The translations under genes and the position numbers were made by a program. A DNA stretch of 64,000 bases from Malaciobacter molluscorum LMG 25693. Lineage in GTDB: Bacteria; Campylobacterota; Campylobacteria; Campylobacterales; Arcobacteraceae. Shown here one piece after another: positions 9,833-18,293 of the stretch (the stretch's first letter is position 1; each line of letters starts with the position of its first letter). Where the stretch lies: assembly GCF_003544935.1 (NCBI RefSeq), contig NZ_CP032098.1, forward strand, positions 2,604,001-2,668,000. The letters are read 5' to 3'. The notes below the pieces were generated by a model that did no database searches, had not been told where the DNA came from, and saw only the letters and a program-made list of their open reading frames with translations.

Positions 9833-9837
9833 AATTT

Positions 9838-11127
9838 TTACTTTTTAAAGAATTTATAAAAATAATCTTTTATTATTTTCATAGGTGCTCTATTAATTGC
9901 AAGTGAACCTTTTTTTATATCTTTTGTTACACAAGTTCCTGCTGCTAAAATAACATCATCTTCAATAGTTACAGGAGCAACAAGTTGAGTATCAGAACCA
10001 ATAAATACATTTTTACCAATTATTGTTTTATGTTTATTAACTCCATCATAATTACATGTAATTGTTCCTGCACCTATATTTGTGCCTTCATCAATTTCAC
10101 AATCACCAAGATAAGAAAGATGCCCAGCTTTTACACTATTTAATTTAGCTTTTTTTGTCTCTACAAAATTCCCAACATGTGTATCTTTTAGATGGCTATT
10201 TGGTCTTATTCTTGCCATTGGACCAACATCAGAATTATCTAAAATAGAGTCTTCTACTACTGAGTTTGTTTTTACAATAGAGTTGATTATTTTTGCAGTA
10301 CCTAATAAACTAACACCATTTTCAATTACACATTCACCTTCTATTTGAACACCCTCTTCAATGTAAATAGTGTCAGGCAATCTCATAGTTACACCATTTT
10401 GCATAAACTCTTTTTTTATTCTATTTTGATGAATTATTTCTGCTTGAGATAGTTCATATTTTGAGTTTACACCTTTAAAATTCTCTTCATTTACAATCAA
10501 AGGCTTTAATACTTTATTATCATTTATTGCAAACTCTACCAAATCTGTAATATAATACTCTTTTTGAGCATTATTATTTGATAATTTTGGTAAATACTCT
10601 TTTAAAAATTTTGTTTCAAAAAGATAAACTCCAGCATTTGCTGTATTTACTTTTAATTCATCTTCATTTGCATCTTTTTGCTCTACAATTTTTACAACTT
10701 TACCATCTTTTATTATTACTCTTCCATATCCATTTGCATCTTCAAGATTTAAAACAGACATCACAATAGCTGCATCTATATTAAATTTTTCTAACTCTTT
10801 TGCTTGAATTAATGGCATATCTGCATTTAAAACCAAAGTTTTTTCATACTTTGGTTCAATATTCATAACTGCTCCTCCAGTACCAGGGAAGTTTTCATGG
10901 TCTTGAATTACAAAATTTATATTTTTAAAATATTTTCCAACTTCTTCTTTTACTTTTGAGGCTTGATGATATAAAACAACTGTAATATCATCACTTAATT
11001 TTGAAGCTTCTTTTATAGAATAATAAAGCATTGGTTTACCAGAAATTTTATGTAAAACCTTTGGATTTGAAGACTTCATTCTTGTACCTGCACCTGCTGC
11101 AAGTATTATAATTGATAATTTATTCAT
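9838..11127 (-). CDS. glmU: Bifunctional GlmU: N-acetylglucosamine-1-phosphate uridyltransferase / glucosamine-1-phosphate acetyltransferase
   Basis: Makes UDP-GlcNAc, the precursor of peptidoglycan and LPS and also the PseB substrate in the cluster at 35 kb. At 429 aa it has the N-terminal nucleotidyltransferase signature ([19 protein letters not shown], about 9-27) and sugar-nucleotide residues [13 protein letters not shown] and LNADMPL. The C-terminal left-handed beta-helix acetyltransferase includes GPMARIRPN and [11 protein letters not shown]. It is slightly shorter than E. coli GlmU (456 aa), as in other Campylobacterota. It lies 9 bases after the ankyrin gene and 5 before coaBC. Confidence 0.96.
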   Translation of the reverse strand: MNKLSIIILAAGAGTRMKSSNPKVLHKISGKPMLYYSIKEASKLSDDITVVLYHQASKVKEEVGKYFKNINFVIQDHENFPGTGGAVMNIEPKYEKTLVLNADMPLIQAKELEKFNIDAAIVMSVLNLEDANGYGRVIIKDGKVVKIVEQKDANEDELKVNTANAGVYLFETKFLKEYLPKLSNNNAQKEYYITDLVEFAINDNKVLKPLIVNEENFKGVNSKYELSQAEIIHQNRIKKEFMQNGVTMRLPDTIYIEEGVQIEGECVIENGVSLLGTAKIINSIVKTNSVVEDSILDNSDVGPMARIRPNSHLKDTHVGNFVETKKAKLNSVKAGHLSYLGDCEIDEGTNIGAGTITCNYDGVNKHKTIIGKNVFIGSDTQLVAPVTIEDDVILAAGTCVTKDIKKGSLAINRAPMKIIKDYFYKFFKK

Positions 11128-11136
11128 ATAATATTC

Positions 11137-13074
11137 CTATTTTAATGCATCATGTATTTCTAATCTTAAATTTCTTATTACTTGTTTTATCGCACTAATC
11201 ATTTTAGGATCAGTGATATTCCCTTGTAAAAGTTTAGCTAAATTTTTCTCTCTTTCTTTAAAAAACTTTGCAACAGAACGACTCTTTTTTGTATAGTTAT
11301 ACATTAATACTCCGGAAGCAATTAATATTATTACTAATTTTGTATGCCCAAAAATTGCTGCATAATTTAATACAGAAAAACCAGCATAATCAACTGCATT
11401 AATATCAGCCCCAGCTGCTATTAATAATCTTGCAATTTTGTAATTACCTTTCCATTGTGTATGATGTAAAGCATTTCTTCCTTGATTATCTTTTATATTT
11501 AAATTTGCTTTTTTTGATAAAAGTTTTTCTACTACTTCTATATCATCTGCAATTACTGCTTTATGATATACAGTTCGTCCCTCTTTATCTGTAACATTAA
11601 CATCAATTCTAAATTTTAACAAATATACTAATCTTTCTAGAAATTGTTCTTTATCCCTTATTTTTTTAGCTTTTAATCCATTATCTACAAGTACAGTTAA
11701 TGGAGTATTACCCTCTTCATCTACAATATTTGGATCAGCTCCTGCATTAAAAAGAAGTTTTACTAAATCTAAGTTATTATAAATAATAATATCAAAAATA
11801 ACTGTTCTTCCATTTGAACGAGGTCTATTTATTTTTGGTCTAAAATTTATCATTCTTTTAAGTAATACAAAATAATCTTGTTCATCATCAATATTTAAAT
11901 ATCTTCTAGAACTAGCTCTTTTATAATTTCCTTGAACTAAAATTATTTCACATAATTCATCAATAATAGTTTTCTCTTGAATATCTCTATGATCAATATC
12001 TGCACCTTTTATCACCAAATATTCAATCATAGAGATATTCTTAATTCCACCAAATATTGCTTCAAATAAAACTGTACGTCCCTCTTTATCTTCAGCATTA
12101 ATATCTGCACCTGAATCTAAAAGAAAGTTAATAGTGTCATAGTTTTCTCGTTCAACCTCTTTATATAAAACAGTTTTACCACTATTATCAACTCTATTTA
12201 CTGCAAGTCCATGCTCTATTAAAATAGTAGTTAATTTTAGGTAATCTCTTGTTTCATTGACAAGTTTATATCTTCCTTCAGCATCTTGTTTTGGATCTTT
12301 TAAAATAGAAAGAATTTTTAATATTTCATCTAAAACAGTTTCATTATTAATATTTTTTATATTTAATTTAATACCTTTTTCCAATAGAAGCTCAATTATT
12401 TCGATATTTGAAGCACCCATGACTACAGCATTAAATAAAACATTTTCCCTATTATCATCTGTAATATGAATATCTATGCCATTCATAACTAAAAATTTTG
12501 CAACCTCAGGGGATTCTTTTAAGACTGCATTAAAAAGTACCGTTTGTCCATTTTCATCTACAATATTCGGATTTTCAATATTATTTAAAACTTCTCTTAT
12601 AATTTTTAGATTTCCACCCTCAACAGCATCAAATAAAACAGTTCTTCCATAATTATCAACAATATTTAAATCTGGTTTATGTGCCATTAAAATATCAAAA
12701 ACCCGGTGATTTTCTTCTAAAGCTACATCTTGTAAAAGAGTCCGTCCTGAAGAGTTTACATAATTTAAAGAAGCTCCATTATCAATCAAAAATCTAATCA
12801 TAACCCCATCACCTCGTTCAACTGCTTCACTTAAAACAGTTTTACCGAAATTATCCTCATGATTTACATCTATTCCATTTTTAATTAGAATTCGAATAGC
12901 TTCTATTCTTTTTTTCTTTACTAAAGGAAAAAGTAAAGTTTGACCCTTATCATTTAGTTTATGAATATTTGCGCCATTATCAATTAATTTTTGAACTTTT
13001 TCTATATTTATATAATTTTTAAGTAATTCTTTTTGAAAACTTTCTGTAACATTTTGTTTAAATAAGTTCAACAT
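11137..13074 (-). CDS. Ankyrin-repeat protein
   Basis: A 645-aa protein built almost wholly of ankyrin repeats of about 33 residues. Around fifteen copies can be followed by the recurring GADIN and G-R/Q-T-V/L-L/F signatures (GQTLLFPLV, GKTVLSEAV, GRTVLFDAV, GRNALHHTQ). Two longer inter-repeat insertions occur near residues 265-300 and 380-420. The last about 50 residues are helical and basic. There is no signal peptide or clear membrane anchor, so it is probably cytoplasmic. Ankyrin repeats mediate protein binding and the partner is unknown. It sits between a helicase gene and glmU in a run of housekeeping genes, not near toxin or secretion genes, so I infer a resident scaffold rather than an effector. 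Confidence 0.85.
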   Translation of the reverse strand: MLNLFKQNVTESFQKELLKNYINIEKVQKLIDNGANIHKLNDKGQTLLFPLVKKKRIEAIRILIKNGIDVNHEDNFGKTVLSEAVERGDGVMIRFLIDNGASLNYVNSSGRTLLQDVALEENHRVFDILMAHKPDLNIVDNYGRTVLFDAVEGGNLKIIREVLNNIENPNIVDENGQTVLFNAVLKESPEVAKFLVMNGIDIHITDDNRENVLFNAVVMGASNIEIIELLLEKGIKLNIKNINNETVLDEILKILSILKDPKQDAEGRYKLVNETRDYLKLTTILIEHGLAVNRVDNSGKTVLYKEVERENYDTINFLLDSGADINAEDKEGRTVLFEAIFGGIKNISMIEYLVIKGADIDHRDIQEKTIIDELCEIILVQGNYKRASSRRYLNIDDEQDYFVLLKRMINFRPKINRPRSNGRTVIFDIIIYNNLDLVKLLFNAGADPNIVDEEGNTPLTVLVDNGLKAKKIRDKEQFLERLVYLLKFRIDVNVTDKEGRTVYHKAVIADDIEVVEKLLSKKANLNIKDNQGRNALHHTQWKGNYKIARLLIAAGADINAVDYAGFSVLNYAAIFGHTKLVIILIASGVLMYNYTKKSRSVAKFFKEREKNLAKLLQGNITDPKMISAIKQVIRNLRLEIHDALK

Positions 13075-13135
13075 TAAGTTTTTGTCCTTGGCAATATTGG
13101 TAATAGTAATTTTCTACATTTTATCAAAATTTTTA

Positions 13136-14668
13136 TTAAAATCTTTTTCTATATTTTTTATATTTTTTTATTTCAGAATTTTTATTATTATTTCTTCTGT
13201 CATCAATTAAATTTGACTTTAAAGATTTCTCTATAAAATTATTAAAACTTGCTCTTGTAATACTTGCTTTTATATTATCTGGAAATAGTTCTGGCAACTT
13301 ATATGAGAGCCAAAGGTACAAAGATATTTTTTTTACTTCATCTTCAACAAGTAGTAAATCTCGGTATGTCAAAGCTTTTTTAGGTAAAGTGATTGATGGC
13401 TTATATCGTACAACTCTATTTTTTATTATTGCAGCAATATAAGAGTCATATGCTTGTAAAATTATCGTTGATTTTATTGTAATTGGAGCTTGAGAAAGCA
13501 TATATTTTTCTTCCATTTTTAAATTATTTTTTTTATCTAAAATTTTTGCTGCCTCTATCATAGAACCAATATTTGAAGCAATAAATGGTCCATCAAAATA
13601 CATATTTTCATTAAAGAATTTAAGAACTTTTTCAAGTGAATTTGTCTTAATATGAGAGCTTAAACCTTCTAGCTGTGGTGCACTTATTTTAACTTTAAAT
13701 GGTGCTTTTATTGTTCTAATTGGTTTATCATACTCTTTTTGTAAATGTTTTAATGTATCTTTTGAAGTTGCACCTAAAAATCCCTCTTCATGAAAACCAT
13801 ATCTTCCCGCTCTTCCTGCAATTTGCACTATTTCATTTATATTTATAGTTCTTTTTGAAACTCCATCAAATTTTCTATGAGTTGTGAATAATATAGTTTT
13901 TATTGGTAAATTTAATCCCATAGCAATTGCATCAGTTGCAATTAAAATATCACTTTGTCCTTCTCTAAATCTTCTTGCTTCATCTCTTCTTACTTCTGGT
14001 GATAAGTTACCATAAATAACTGATACTTTATGATATTTTTGCAGCTTTTGTTTTAATCTTAATACATCTGTTCTACTAAATGCTATTAAAGCTGTATGAG
14101 GCTTTAACTCTTTTAAGGATGTATATTTTTCCATAAGATGAAGTCTGTTTTTTCTTTGAAATTTTATAACTTCTAACTCTTCACCTAAATATTTTGCAAT
14201 CTTTTTTACTGCATCTAGTGCATTAACTGATCCTGTCATAATAATTTGTTTTGCAGGACAACCTATAATTGCATTAACCCAAGCCCATCCTCTTTCATCA
14301 TCATCAAGCATTTGAATTTCATCAATTATTGCAACATCAACATCTAAATCATAATCAATCATTTCTATTGTTGAGCATACATGTGCAGCATCTTCATCAA
14401 AAATTTGTTCTTCACCTGTAATTAGTGTTGCATTTAAATTTGAAGCTTTTAGATCTTCATAACCTTCAAGAGCCAATAATCTTAATGGAGCCAAATATAA
14501 TCCACTATTTGCTTTTTTTAATTGCGTCATCGCACTATGTGTTTTACCAGAATTTGTAGGACCAACAAAAAATTTAAGTTTTCTATTTAAACTTCTTGCT
14601 AATGAAAATTGTGATTTTAAATCACAATTTAATAGGTTTTGTAATTGTTTTTGCCAAGTATCTTTCAT
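13136..14668 (-). CDS. Suv3-like superfamily 2 helicase
   Basis: Predicted ATP-dependent RNA (or DNA) helicase of 510 aa. The core carries motif I KFFVGPTNSGKTHSA (about 33-47), motif Ib SGLYLAPLRLLALE, the DEIQ motif II (AIIDEIQMLDDDERG), motif III TGS, motif V DILIATDAIAMGLNLP, and motif VI QIAGRAGRYG. GPTNSGKT, DEIQM and QIAGRAGR together are typical of the Suv3/degradosome helicase branch. The C-terminus ends in a lysine- and arginine-rich tail (KKYKKYRKRF) that could bind nucleic acid. It is divergent from trmA, with 55 bases between the two starts holding both promoters, and may head the long minus-strand run. Its partner nuclease, if any, is not in the window. Confidence 0.85.
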   Translation of the reverse strand: MKDTWQKQLQNLLNCDLKSQFSLARSLNRKLKFFVGPTNSGKTHSAMTQLKKANSGLYLAPLRLLALEGYEDLKASNLNATLITGEEQIFDEDAAHVCSTIEMIDYDLDVDVAIIDEIQMLDDDERGWAWVNAIIGCPAKQIIMTGSVNALDAVKKIAKYLGEELEVIKFQRKNRLHLMEKYTSLKELKPHTALIAFSRTDVLRLKQKLQKYHKVSVIYGNLSPEVRRDEARRFREGQSDILIATDAIAMGLNLPIKTILFTTHRKFDGVSKRTININEIVQIAGRAGRYGFHEEGFLGATSKDTLKHLQKEYDKPIRTIKAPFKVKISAPQLEGLSSHIKTNSLEKVLKFFNENMYFDGPFIASNIGSMIEAAKILDKKNNLKMEEKYMLSQAPITIKSTIILQAYDSYIAAIIKNRVVRYKPSITLPKKALTYRDLLLVEDEVKKISLYLWLSYKLPELFPDNIKASITRASFNNFIEKSLKSNLIDDRRNNNKNSEIKKYKKYRKRF

Positions 14669-14723
14669 GTTGATATTATAATGATTTAAATATAATATAG
14701 TATTAAAAATATAAGGTAAATTA

Positions 14724-15845
14724 ATGGATTGTACATATTTTGGTAAATGTGGTAGTTGTACTTTATTTGAGAAATCATATGAGGAACAACTTTTATTTAA
14801 ACTAAATAGAGAAAAACAAAGATTTAGTGATTTAACAAATTTAGAATTTGATGTAATAAAAAGTGAAGAAAAAAACTTTAGAAATAGAGCTGAATTTAGG
14901 ATGTGGAAAAGTTTTGATGAAAATAATAATCCAACTATCTCTTATGCAATGAATGATTTTGATAAAAATGCATTGATAATTGATGAATGCCAAATAGTTA
15001 GTAATCATATTAAAGAAATTATGCCAAAGCTTTTAGATGAAATTCAAAATAGTAATGTACTAAAAACTAAACTTTTCGCATGTGAATTTTTAAACTCAAC
15101 AAAAAAAGATATATTAGTTACTTTAATCTATCATAGAAAGCTAGAAGATAATTGGATAAAAGAAGCAAAAGAACTTGAAGCAAAATTAAATATTAAAATT
15201 ATTGGAAGAAGTAAAAAACAAAAAATTGTTTTAAGTGAAGATTTTATAAAAGAAGAACTAAGTATAGATAAATCAGCTTTTTATTTTGAATATAAAGAAG
15301 GAGGATTTACTCAACCAAATACAAATGTAAACATAAAAATGATTGAGTGGGTTTTATCAAATATTGAAACTTCAAAAACTGATTTATGTGAATTATACTG
15401 TGGTGGAGGTAACTTTACAATTCCTTTATCAAAAAAATTCAATAAAGTTTTAGCAACAGAAATATCAAAAACATCAATTAAATCTGCATTAAAAAACTGT
15501 GAATTAAATTCAATTACTAATATTAATTTTATAAGAATGAGTAGTGAAGAGTTTGTTGAAGCATTAAATGAAAAAAGAGAATTTAGAAGACTTAAAGATG
15601 TTGATTTAAAATCTTATAATTTTTCAACTGTTTTTGTAGATCCTCCAAGAGCAGGTATTGATGAAACAACAACAAATCTTATAAAAAGCTTTAATAAAAT
15701 TATTTATATTTCATGTAATCCTGAGACTTTACATAGAGACTTAAAAGAGCTTACAAAAACACATAAAATAGTAAAATTTGCAATTTTTGATCAATTTTCT
15801 TATACTAAACATATAGAAAGTGGTGTAATCTTAAACAAAATTTAA
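14724..15845 (+). CDS. trmA: tRNA (uracil-5-)-methyltransferase
   Basis: SAM-dependent methylation of U54 in the T-loop of tRNA. At 373 aa it has an N-terminal cysteine set (CTYFGKCGSC), the SAM-binding block LCELYCGGGNFTIPL, VFVDPPRAGIDE, and the catalytic cysteine block YISCNPETLHRDL near the C-terminus. The C-terminal HIESGVIL fits TrmA, so I prefer TrmA to RlmD-type rRNA methylases of the same fold. AAGGT precedes the ATG. It is divergent from the helicase gene. Confidence 0.92.
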   Translation: MDCTYFGKCGSCTLFEKSYEEQLLFKLNREKQRFSDLTNLEFDVIKSEEKNFRNRAEFRMWKSFDENNNPTISYAMNDFDKNALIIDECQIVSNHIKEIMPKLLDEIQNSNVLKTKLFACEFLNSTKKDILVTLIYHRKLEDNWIKEAKELEAKLNIKIIGRSKKQKIVLSEDFIKEELSIDKSAFYFEYKEGGFTQPNTNVNIKMIEWVLSNIETSKTDLCELYCGGGNFTIPLSKKFNKVLATEISKTSIKSALKNCELNSITNINFIRMSSEEFVEALNEKREFRRLKDVDLKSYNFSTVFVDPPRAGIDETTTNLIKSFNKIIYISCNPETLHRDLKELTKTHKIVKFAIFDQFSYTKHIESGVILNKI

Positions 15846-15851
15846 TTTTAC

Positions 15852-15868
15852 CTTAGATAAAATCTAAG
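15852..15868. repeat. Short perfect inverted repeat after trmA
   Basis: CTTAGAT and ATCTAAG are separated by AAA. It lies 6 bases after the trmA stop and has no T run, so it is a weak terminator at best. Its right arm overlaps the TAAGAAT element proposed as part of the flagellin 1 promoter, so an operator role is also possible. Confidence 0.35.
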
Positions 15869-15885
15869 AATAATGAGAGTATTGA
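15865..15885 (+). promoter_or_regulatory. Flagellar promoter-like element upstream of flagellin 1
   Basis: TAAGAAT, 8 bases, then TATTGA. This is the most divergent of five elements with identical 8-base spacing found upstream of flagellin and maf transcription units. The -10-like box lies only 13 bases from the start codon, so the untranslated leader would be very short. Confidence 0.4.
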
Positions 15886-15898
15886 TAAAAGGGTAAAT

Positions 15899-16756
15899 AT
15901 GAGAATTAATACAAATACTGCTTCACTTATGGCACAAGAAGCAAATACTAATACAAATAAAAAGCTTACAACTTCTTTAGAGAAGCTAAGTACAGGTCTT
16001 AGAATTAATAAAGCAAGTGATGATGCATCAGGTTTAGCAATTGCTGATAAACTTAGAACTCAAGCAAGTTCTATTGGTCAGTCAATTTCAAATGGTAACT
16101 CTGCTGTTTCTTTAACACAAATTGCTGATAAGGCTATGGCTGAGCAATCTAATATTTTGAATACTATTAAAACGAAACTTATTCAAGCAGCAACTGATAC
16201 TAGTTCTGATGAAGGTAGAGAAGCCATTGGGAAAGATATTAATAAATTACTTGACCAATTAAATAATATTGCTAAACAAACTAATTATAATGGTACAACA
16301 TTGTTACAAGGTGCAACATCTGGTTCTGCAGCAGTTCAATTAACATTCCAAATGGGTGAAACAAGTAGTGATACTATTCAAACAGGTGCAGGAGTAAGAG
16401 CAAATGTTAGTGGATTAAGTCTTGAAGGTTTAAAATCAGCTGCAAATTCTGGAACGGTATCTTCATTTTCTGCTGCAAAAGCTAGAAGTTTTATGAAAAC
16501 AGTTGATAGTGCGTTAAATACATTAAATAGTTGGAGAGCAGACTTTGGTTCTACTCAAAATCAGTTAGAGTCAGCTATTAGAAATCAAATGACTCAGCAA
16601 ACTAATATTAAAGCTGCTGAATCTGTGATTAGAGATGTTGATTATGCACAAGAAAGTGCTAATTTTAATAAACAGAATATTATTTCACAAGCTGGTACAT
16701 TTGCAATGAGCCAAGCAAATAATGTGCAACAAAATATATTGAGATTATTACAATAA
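15899..16756 (+). CDS. Flagellin 1
   Basis: Structural subunit of the flagellar filament, exported by the flagellar type III apparatus. At 285 aa it is a short flagellin: conserved N-terminal D0/D1 helices (MRINTNTASLMAQEA, LEKLSTGLRINKASDDASGLAIAD), a small variable centre (about 138-200), and the C-terminal D1/D0 helices ending NILRLLQ. AGGG lies 8 bases before the ATG. It is the only one of the five tandem flagellins without the 108-nt structured leader, and its C-terminus (ISQAGTFAMSQANNVQQNILRLLQ region) is distinct. A strong terminator follows, so it is its own transcription unit. The Ser/Thr-rich centre is the likely O-glycosylation target of the downstream Maf and pse genes. Confidence 0.97.
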   Translation: MRINTNTASLMAQEANTNTNKKLTTSLEKLSTGLRINKASDDASGLAIADKLRTQASSIGQSISNGNSAVSLTQIADKAMAEQSNILNTIKTKLIQAATDTSSDEGREAIGKDINKLLDQLNNIAKQTNYNGTTLLQGATSGSAAVQLTFQMGETSSDTIQTGAGVRANVSGLSLEGLKSAANSGTVSSFSAAKARSFMKTVDSALNTLNSWRADFGSTQNQLESAIRNQMTQQTNIKAAESVIRDVDYAQESANFNKQNIISQAGTFAMSQANNVQQNILRLLQ

Positions 16757-16797
16757 TCAGATTTATTTTTATTTTACTCTTAAAAACCCTTAAAATG

Positions 16798-16825
16798 AGC
16801 CTGAACGTGAGTTTGGGCTTTTTTT
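16798..16825 (+). terminator. Intrinsic terminator of flagellin 1
   Basis: A 9-bp stem (AGCCTGAAC / GTTTGGGCT, two G-T wobbles) with loop GTGA is followed immediately by a T7 run. It is the clearest intrinsic terminator of the region. Confidence 0.85.
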
Positions 16826-16852
16826 ATATTTTATTTAACTTTAAGCTAATAT

Positions 16853-16873
16853 TAAGAATTGGTGTGTCATAAT
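16853..16873 (+). promoter_or_regulatory. Flagellar promoter-like element upstream of the small ORF and flagellin 2
   Basis: TAAGAAT, 8 bases (TGGTGTGT), then CATAAT. About 26 bases around it are identical but for one base to the element upstream of flagellin 3. The -10-like box is 30 bases before the small ORF start. Confidence 0.6.
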
Positions 16874-16903
16874 TCTTTTGTATATTACGAAAGGAGACTT
16901 AAA

Positions 16904-17098
16904 ATGACAAGACATATTTCTATAACGGATAACATTTTAAAAATCCAAAAAAAGTTATGTACTTTTGAGAAAGGTTCTAGAAATTATATTAAATATAGCA
17001 AAATTCTAGAAAAACATATTAAAAAAAATAATATGAAAAGAAGAGTTAATAGCAATATAAAAACAATAGAAGCTATTCAGAAAATTAGTAAAAATTAA
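16904..17098 (+). CDS. Small basic protein of unknown function within the flagellin array
   Basis: I do not recognise this family. The 64-aa protein starts MTRHISITDN and is rich in lysine and arginine (about 17 of 64, against 4 acidic residues). It has one cysteine, no signal peptide and no membrane helix, and is probably mostly helical. The start is firm: AAAGGAG lies 7 bases before this ATG, a stronger Shine-Dalgarno than most genes here, and the flagellar promoter-like element lies just upstream. The gene ends 14 bases before the structured leader of flagellin 2, so the two genes are probably co-transcribed. The charge suggests binding to RNA, DNA or an acidic protein (inference). A role in flagellin expression is suggested only by position. 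Confidence 0.7.
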   Translation: MTRHISITDNILKIQKKLCTFEKGSRNYIKYSKILEKHIKKNNMKRRVNSNIKTIEAIQKISKN

Positions 17099-17112
17099 AA
17101 TTAATAAATTTG

Positions 17113-17220
17113 TAGGTATCGATGGATTCCGAAGAGTTAATGACTCTATGCTTGGTAACACAAGAATGTTTTAGGCTCCCGTATCATGGGTAAATCTTTT
17201 AATCATAAAAAGGATTTATT
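17113..17220 (+). ncRNA. Structured flagellin leader, copy A
   Basis: A 108-nt element directly before the flagellin 2 ATG. Predicted hairpins, in leader numbering: 21-35 (AGAGUU/GACUCU), 39-52 (CUUGG/C, bulged A, CAAG), 66-78 (CCCGU/AUGGG), and a 10-bp stem 79-88/97-106 that contains the whole Shine-Dalgarno AAGGA. Here the element is intercistronic, 14 bases after the small ORF. I recognise no known riboswitch class in it. Confidence 0.7.
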
Positions 17221-18078
17221 ATGAGAATTAATACAAATACTGCTTCGCTTATGGCACAAGAAGCTGCAACAAATACAACAAAAAACTTAAATAGCTCATT
17301 AGAGAAGCTAAGTACAGGTCTTAGAATTAATAAAGCAAGTGATGATGCATCAGGTTTAGCAATTGCTGATAAACTTAGAACTCAGGCAAGTTCTATTGGT
17401 CAGTCAATTTCAAATGGTAACTCTGCTGTTTCTTTAACACAAATTGCTGATAAGGCTATGGCTGAGCAATCTAATATTTTGAATACTATTAAAACGAAAT
17501 TAGTTCAAGCAGCAACTGATACTACTTCTGATGAAGGTAGAAAATCTATTGGGAAAGATATTAATAAATTACTTGACCAATTAAATAATATTGCTAAACA
17601 AACTAATTATAATGGTACAACATTGTTACAAGGTGCAACATCTGGTTCTGCAGCAGCGCAATTAACATTCCAAATGGGTGAAACAAGTAGTGATACTATT
17701 CAAACAGGTGCAGGAGTAAGAGCAAATGTTAGTGGATTAAGTCTTGCAGGTTTAAAATCAGCTGCAAAATCTGGAACAGCATCTTCATTTTCTGCTGCAA
17801 AAGCTAGAGGTTTTATGGCAACAGTTGATAGTGCGATTAACACATTAAATGCTTGGAGAGCAGACTTTGGTTCTACTCAAAATCAGTTAGAGTCAGCTAT
17901 TAGAAATCAAATGACTCAGCAAACTAATATTAAAGCTGCTGAATCTGTGATTAGAGATGTTGATTATGCACAAGAAAGTGCTAATTTTAACAAACAAAAT
18001 ATTATTGCTCAAGCTGGTACTTATGCTTTAAGTCAAGCAAATGCAATTCAACAAAATGTAACTAGATTATTACAATAA
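17221..18078 (+). CDS. Flagellin 2
   Basis: Filament subunit of 285 aa, with the D0/D1 core almost identical to its four paralogues and a short variable centre. The N-terminus (EAATNTTKNLNSSLEKLSTG) and C-terminus (AQAGTYALSQANAIQQNVTRLLQ region) match flagellin 3 but not 4 or 5. The start follows an AAGGA predicted to be paired within the leader hairpin, so translation should depend on opening it. A terminator hairpin follows. It is probably co-transcribed with the small basic ORF upstream. Confidence 0.97.
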   Translation: MRINTNTASLMAQEAATNTTKNLNSSLEKLSTGLRINKASDDASGLAIADKLRTQASSIGQSISNGNSAVSLTQIADKAMAEQSNILNTIKTKLVQAATDTTSDEGRKSIGKDINKLLDQLNNIAKQTNYNGTTLLQGATSGSAAAQLTFQMGETSSDTIQTGAGVRANVSGLSLAGLKSAAKSGTASSFSAAKARGFMATVDSAINTLNAWRADFGSTQNQLESAIRNQMTQQTNIKAAESVIRDVDYAQESANFNKQNIIAQAGTYALSQANAIQQNVTRLLQ

Positions 18079-18093
18079 ATTTAATAATATATT

Positions 18094-18128
18094 AAAGAAG
18101 AGATGAAAATGTTATCTCTTCTTTTTTT
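18094..18128 (+). terminator. Intrinsic terminator of flagellin 2
   Basis: An 11-bp perfect stem (AAAGAAGAGAT / ATCTCTTCTTT) around a 9-nt loop, running into a T7 tract. Confidence 0.8.
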
Positions 18129-18155
18129 ACAAATAAGATTATTTTAAACTAATAT

Positions 18156-18176
18156 TAAGAATTGGTGTAAAATAAT
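18156..18176 (+). promoter_or_regulatory. Flagellar promoter-like element upstream of flagellin 3
   Basis: TAAGAAT, 8 bases (TGGTGTAA), then AATAAT. The structured leader begins 10 bases downstream, so it is close to the expected transcript 5' end. Perfect 11-base arms (18136-18146 and 18168-18178) form an inverted repeat around the element and could be an operator. Confidence 0.6.
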
Positions 18177-18185
18177 CTCAATATA

Positions 18186-18293
18186 TAGGTATCGATGGAT
18201 TCCGAAGAGTTAATGACTCTATGCTTGGTAACACAAGAATGTTTTAGGCTCCCGTATCATGGGTAAATCTTTTAATCATAAAAAGGATTTATT
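18186..18293 (+). ncRNA. Structured flagellin leader, copy B
   Basis: Identical to copy A over all 108 nt. It follows the promoter-like element by about 10 bases, so here it is a true 5' untranslated region. It has the same four hairpins, with the Shine-Dalgarno in the last stem (18264-18291). Confidence 0.75.

Noticed and set aside
17113-17135. Sigma-28 type -10 (CGAT) in the leader sequence TATCGATGG
   Set aside because: It is present only in leader copies A and B and is TCAATGG in C and D. No matching -35 is seen, and it lies inside the conserved RNA element.
17126-17167. A closing helix between leader positions 14-17 (AUUC) and 52-55 (GAAU), making a three-way junction
   Set aside because: It competes for G52 with hairpin 2, is only 4 bp, and has no covariation among the four copies.
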